From Ceratodon purpureus (taxonomy: Eukaryota; Streptophyta; Bryopsida; Pseudoditrichales; Ditrichaceae), in the NCBI GenBank assembly GCA_014871385.1, contig CM026427.1, forward strand, positions 16,792,362-16,856,361: 64,000 bases of DNA. Reading direction: 5' to 3'. The notes beneath the pieces were generated by a model, which saw only the letters and a list, made by a program, of their open reading frames with translations, was not told where the DNA came from and made no database searches. A program made the position numbers and the translations under genes. Positions 62,014 to 64,000 of the stretch are shown piece by piece (position 1 is the stretch's first letter; each line of letters starts with the position of its first letter).

Positions 62014-62379
62014 ATACACATTCTGTAGAATGAGAGGCAAGAGCGGCTGCGGCTAACGTCATTGTCGTAATCATCTTAGTGGATTTCGGAGTTTGATCCT
62101 GTCCTCCTCCCTGTACCGGGTTATGCCCATTGTATTTCGATAATCATATGTCGCACTGCATAGTGTGACACTTCCACCGATATTGGCTCATTGTCACGTT
62201 GTATATGTTCTATACTTTTCTGTTGTGGAATTCCTCATTTTTCGTTTCCACTTTCTATTTCACGTGTCATTGAATTAACCTTGTACAGTGGGGTTTGTTA
62301 TGGCTAACAGAATTTTATCCCGGTGTTATCATCCTCTGGTGGAGCTCAACATTTCGGACCTCCACATCTTTCCCAGAAA
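62014..62379. other. Short spacer
   Basis: This lies between the F-box-like gene and the Transposase_24 gene, in tandem on the plus strand. It would contain the terminator of the first and the promoter of the second. I see no distinct signal. Confidence 0.4.
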
Positions 62380-63828
62380 ATGACGTCCACTTCCTCCGGT
62401 CAATCGAACATCCCGACACAGGTAACACACTTACGCATTAGTATATCAGATCCGTCCTAAGTTCATTTTTCTCAGTCCGTGGTGGATAAGCACGTCGCAG
62501 CTGCATTTACATTTTTATATACCTGATTCTAAAACAATGTTATCGGGGTCTTGAACTTGAAGAGTACATCCTCGGGACAGATGCCAGTGAACTCAAATTA
62601 CCCTCAACGACCTCCGTACTTGCACCCGTGGGCGTCGCAGATGATGTACTCCGGGGCAGTTCCTCCTTCGATTGACTCTTCTTCGCAGTTGCAATATCTT
62701 TACCAAGGATGTCAGCATCCATCACTCCAGAACAATTCAGTTCCCGTGCCTCACGTCCGCAACTCCATGTCCCAATTTGCTCCCACGGGCGCCATGGAGA
62801 ATTACCGACGACTATCGCTAAGTCACAGTCGCGCTATTCAGCAGAACTCCAGTCAATCACATTCTCTAAGCTCTCCTATTTCCAGCCAGCTGCCGAGGTC
62901 CCGTGGCGGAGATGGGAGTGCGAGCAAAGACACCGCTAGTGGAAGTAAGGGCCAGGGTAGCGGTCACACAGCTCGCACTGAGGGATCCGACTCCAGGATG
63001 CATAACAGCAATCACTCCGACCTTCCGCCAATACCGCAAGCCCCATATCTCCCAGGCAGTACCGTCCCTTGGCCTGGATGGCGTGGTGCCTCAGTGCTAT
63101 CTCCATTCGACTTCCCACCTCCGGACATGACCTCCCCAAATGTTAGCCAGCAGCAGGTGGTGTTCGAAGCATTGCCCATCGTACCTCACAATCCAGTGGA
63201 CGTGACGAGAGAGGAGGACCAGGGCATTCGGTACGAAGAATCCAAGAGGACAGCTCAGAGAAGAGCTCAACGAGCCCGGAAAGCTTCTTTTATAGAGAAA
63301 TCTCAGCAGTGGCCCATGACGATCCAATGCACTGCAGAGGGAGGAATTCCGAAGGACGTCCGACCATTCGTCCACCGGCAATTCAGGGCATCTGCCCGAA
63401 GGTTTCTGAAAATGTCCACTATACATTTCAGAGACCATCCGGACTCTGACATCAAAGTGGTAGTAGAAGACATCGATCGCAGATTTGTATTCAACCCACC
63501 CTTGCGAGCGGGATATATCATGTGGTTTATAGAAAACTCCTTACGTACATCACGGTATTTATGGCGTAAACATTGGGTTAAAACAGGACGCGGGGAGAAG
63601 CATAAGTGGTGTCCCCAGAAGTATTTTCCAGCCCTTGTTAAGTATTGGAAATCTGCCGAGGCCGAGGAAGAGAGTAAGCGCATGAAGGAGGCCCGTAACG
63701 CAGCGAAAGAGAAGAAGAGACTACTCCTCGAGAGGAAGGACCACAGTAATATTGCAATTGACGATGCGTGGGATGTAAGAGTATTTTCTAACCCTCATTT
63801 ACTGGTGAACTTCATTGAAGTTTGGTAG
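62380..63828 (+). CDS. CACTA second ORF, Transposase_24 (TNPA-type) protein, 435 aa, 2 exons
   Basis: Plant En/Spm elements encode a DNA-binding protein alongside TNP2, often carrying the Transposase_24 domain; it binds subterminal repeats and helps excision. A likely first exon is 62380-62421 (MTSTSSGQSNIPTQ), joined in phase 0 to 62563-63828, 1308 bases in total. The first 230 residues are Ser/Pro/Gln-rich and disordered. A basic stretch (RRAQRARKASFIEK) precedes the domain. The domain shows VRPFVHRQFRASARRFLK, VVVEDIDRRFVFNPPL, YLWRKHWVKTGRG, FPALVKYWKSAEAEEESKRM and a Lys/Arg-rich helix (ARNAAKEKKRLLLERK). The end is the TAG at 63826. If the first intron is not used, translation would start at the ATG at 62581. 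It is transcribed opposite to TNP2, unlike the classic single-direction En/Spm layout. Confidence 0.78.
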
Positions 63829-64000
63829 AGACTTCGTTCTTCAATGCTTTGCACAGATGTCTTTGATTTCAGTAATGGACATCTTCTGCTTGAAATCCGT
63901 GATGATTGGAAAAGATGGACAGTAATGTCTTGGCCGCGTGTTGTTCCTCCATCGAAACACCTATTCATCAGAGAGAATCCCCACCTTTTTTTGCCTCACC
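63829..64000. other. Right edge of the window
   Basis: This is downstream sequence of the Transposase_24 gene. No TAGTG-type terminus or subterminal repeat is seen, so the element most likely continues past the window. Confidence 0.4.

Larger units (their letters stand above)
51433..63828. mobile_element. CACTA (En/Spm)-like transposon, partial at right
   Basis: This is at least 12.4 kb long. It holds two gene groups facing away from each other: unknown 514-residue protein, TNP2 and cysteine-cluster protein on the minus strand; F-box-like and Transposase_24 proteins on the plus strand. TNP2 and Transposase_24 together define the CACTA superfamily. All five frames are intact after splicing. 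Termini were not found: the left end lies between 50583 and 51433, and the right end is outside the window. Whether the three extra genes sit inside the termini is inferred from interleaving (two lie between TNP2 and Transposase_24; the third is outside TNP2). Confidence 0.7.

Overview
The window looks like nuclear DNA of a land plant. The genes are split by short GT-AG introns (about 50-500 bases). They encode plant-specific proteins: a thylakoid calcium-sensing receptor CAS, an ALE2-type receptor kinase, a Kelch-repeat F-box protein and a plastid-type argininosuccinate synthase. Compact introns, long spacers and plant DNA transposons suggest a bryophyte, perhaps a moss; this lineage call is a guess. 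I derived exon borders by matching GT/AG sites, reading phase and family similarity. In every multi-exon gene reported the phases close exactly on one open frame.

Layout. 1-12 kb: a single-exon F-box/Kelch gene (2121-3311, minus) and a seven-exon folate-biopterin transporter (8694-11543, minus), separated by long spacers. 12.9-28.2 kb: an AT-rich, gene-poor island. It holds a near-perfect hairpin, a GGCC-rich inverted-repeat element, two diverged copies of a roughly 0.9 kb terminal-inverted-repeat element, and a PIF/Harbinger ORF1 pseudogene with other coding debris. 28.2-35.6 kb: a GC-rich patch and a long leader, then an eight-exon receptor kinase (31522-35550, plus). 38.1-40.2 kb: a five-exon gene for a 501-residue protein I do not recognise. 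41.5-44.1 kb: CAS (minus), with a 319-base MITE upstream. 47.6-50.6 kb: argininosuccinate synthase (minus, nine exons).

51.4-64 kb: a CACTA (En/Spm)-like transposon that appears intact and runs off the right edge. On the minus strand it carries a 514-residue unknown protein, a complete 1231-residue TNP2-like transposase (Transposase_21, DUF4218, DUF4216) and a 241-residue cysteine-cluster protein. Divergently, on the plus strand, are a 183-residue F-box-like protein and a 435-residue Transposase_24 (TNPA-type) protein. This five-gene cassette is the most interesting part of the window. TNP2 would cut the DNA and the Transposase_24 protein would bind the element ends. The other three may be accessory factors, and the F-box-like one could link the element to host ubiquitin ligases.

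No tRNA, rRNA or CRISPR array was found.
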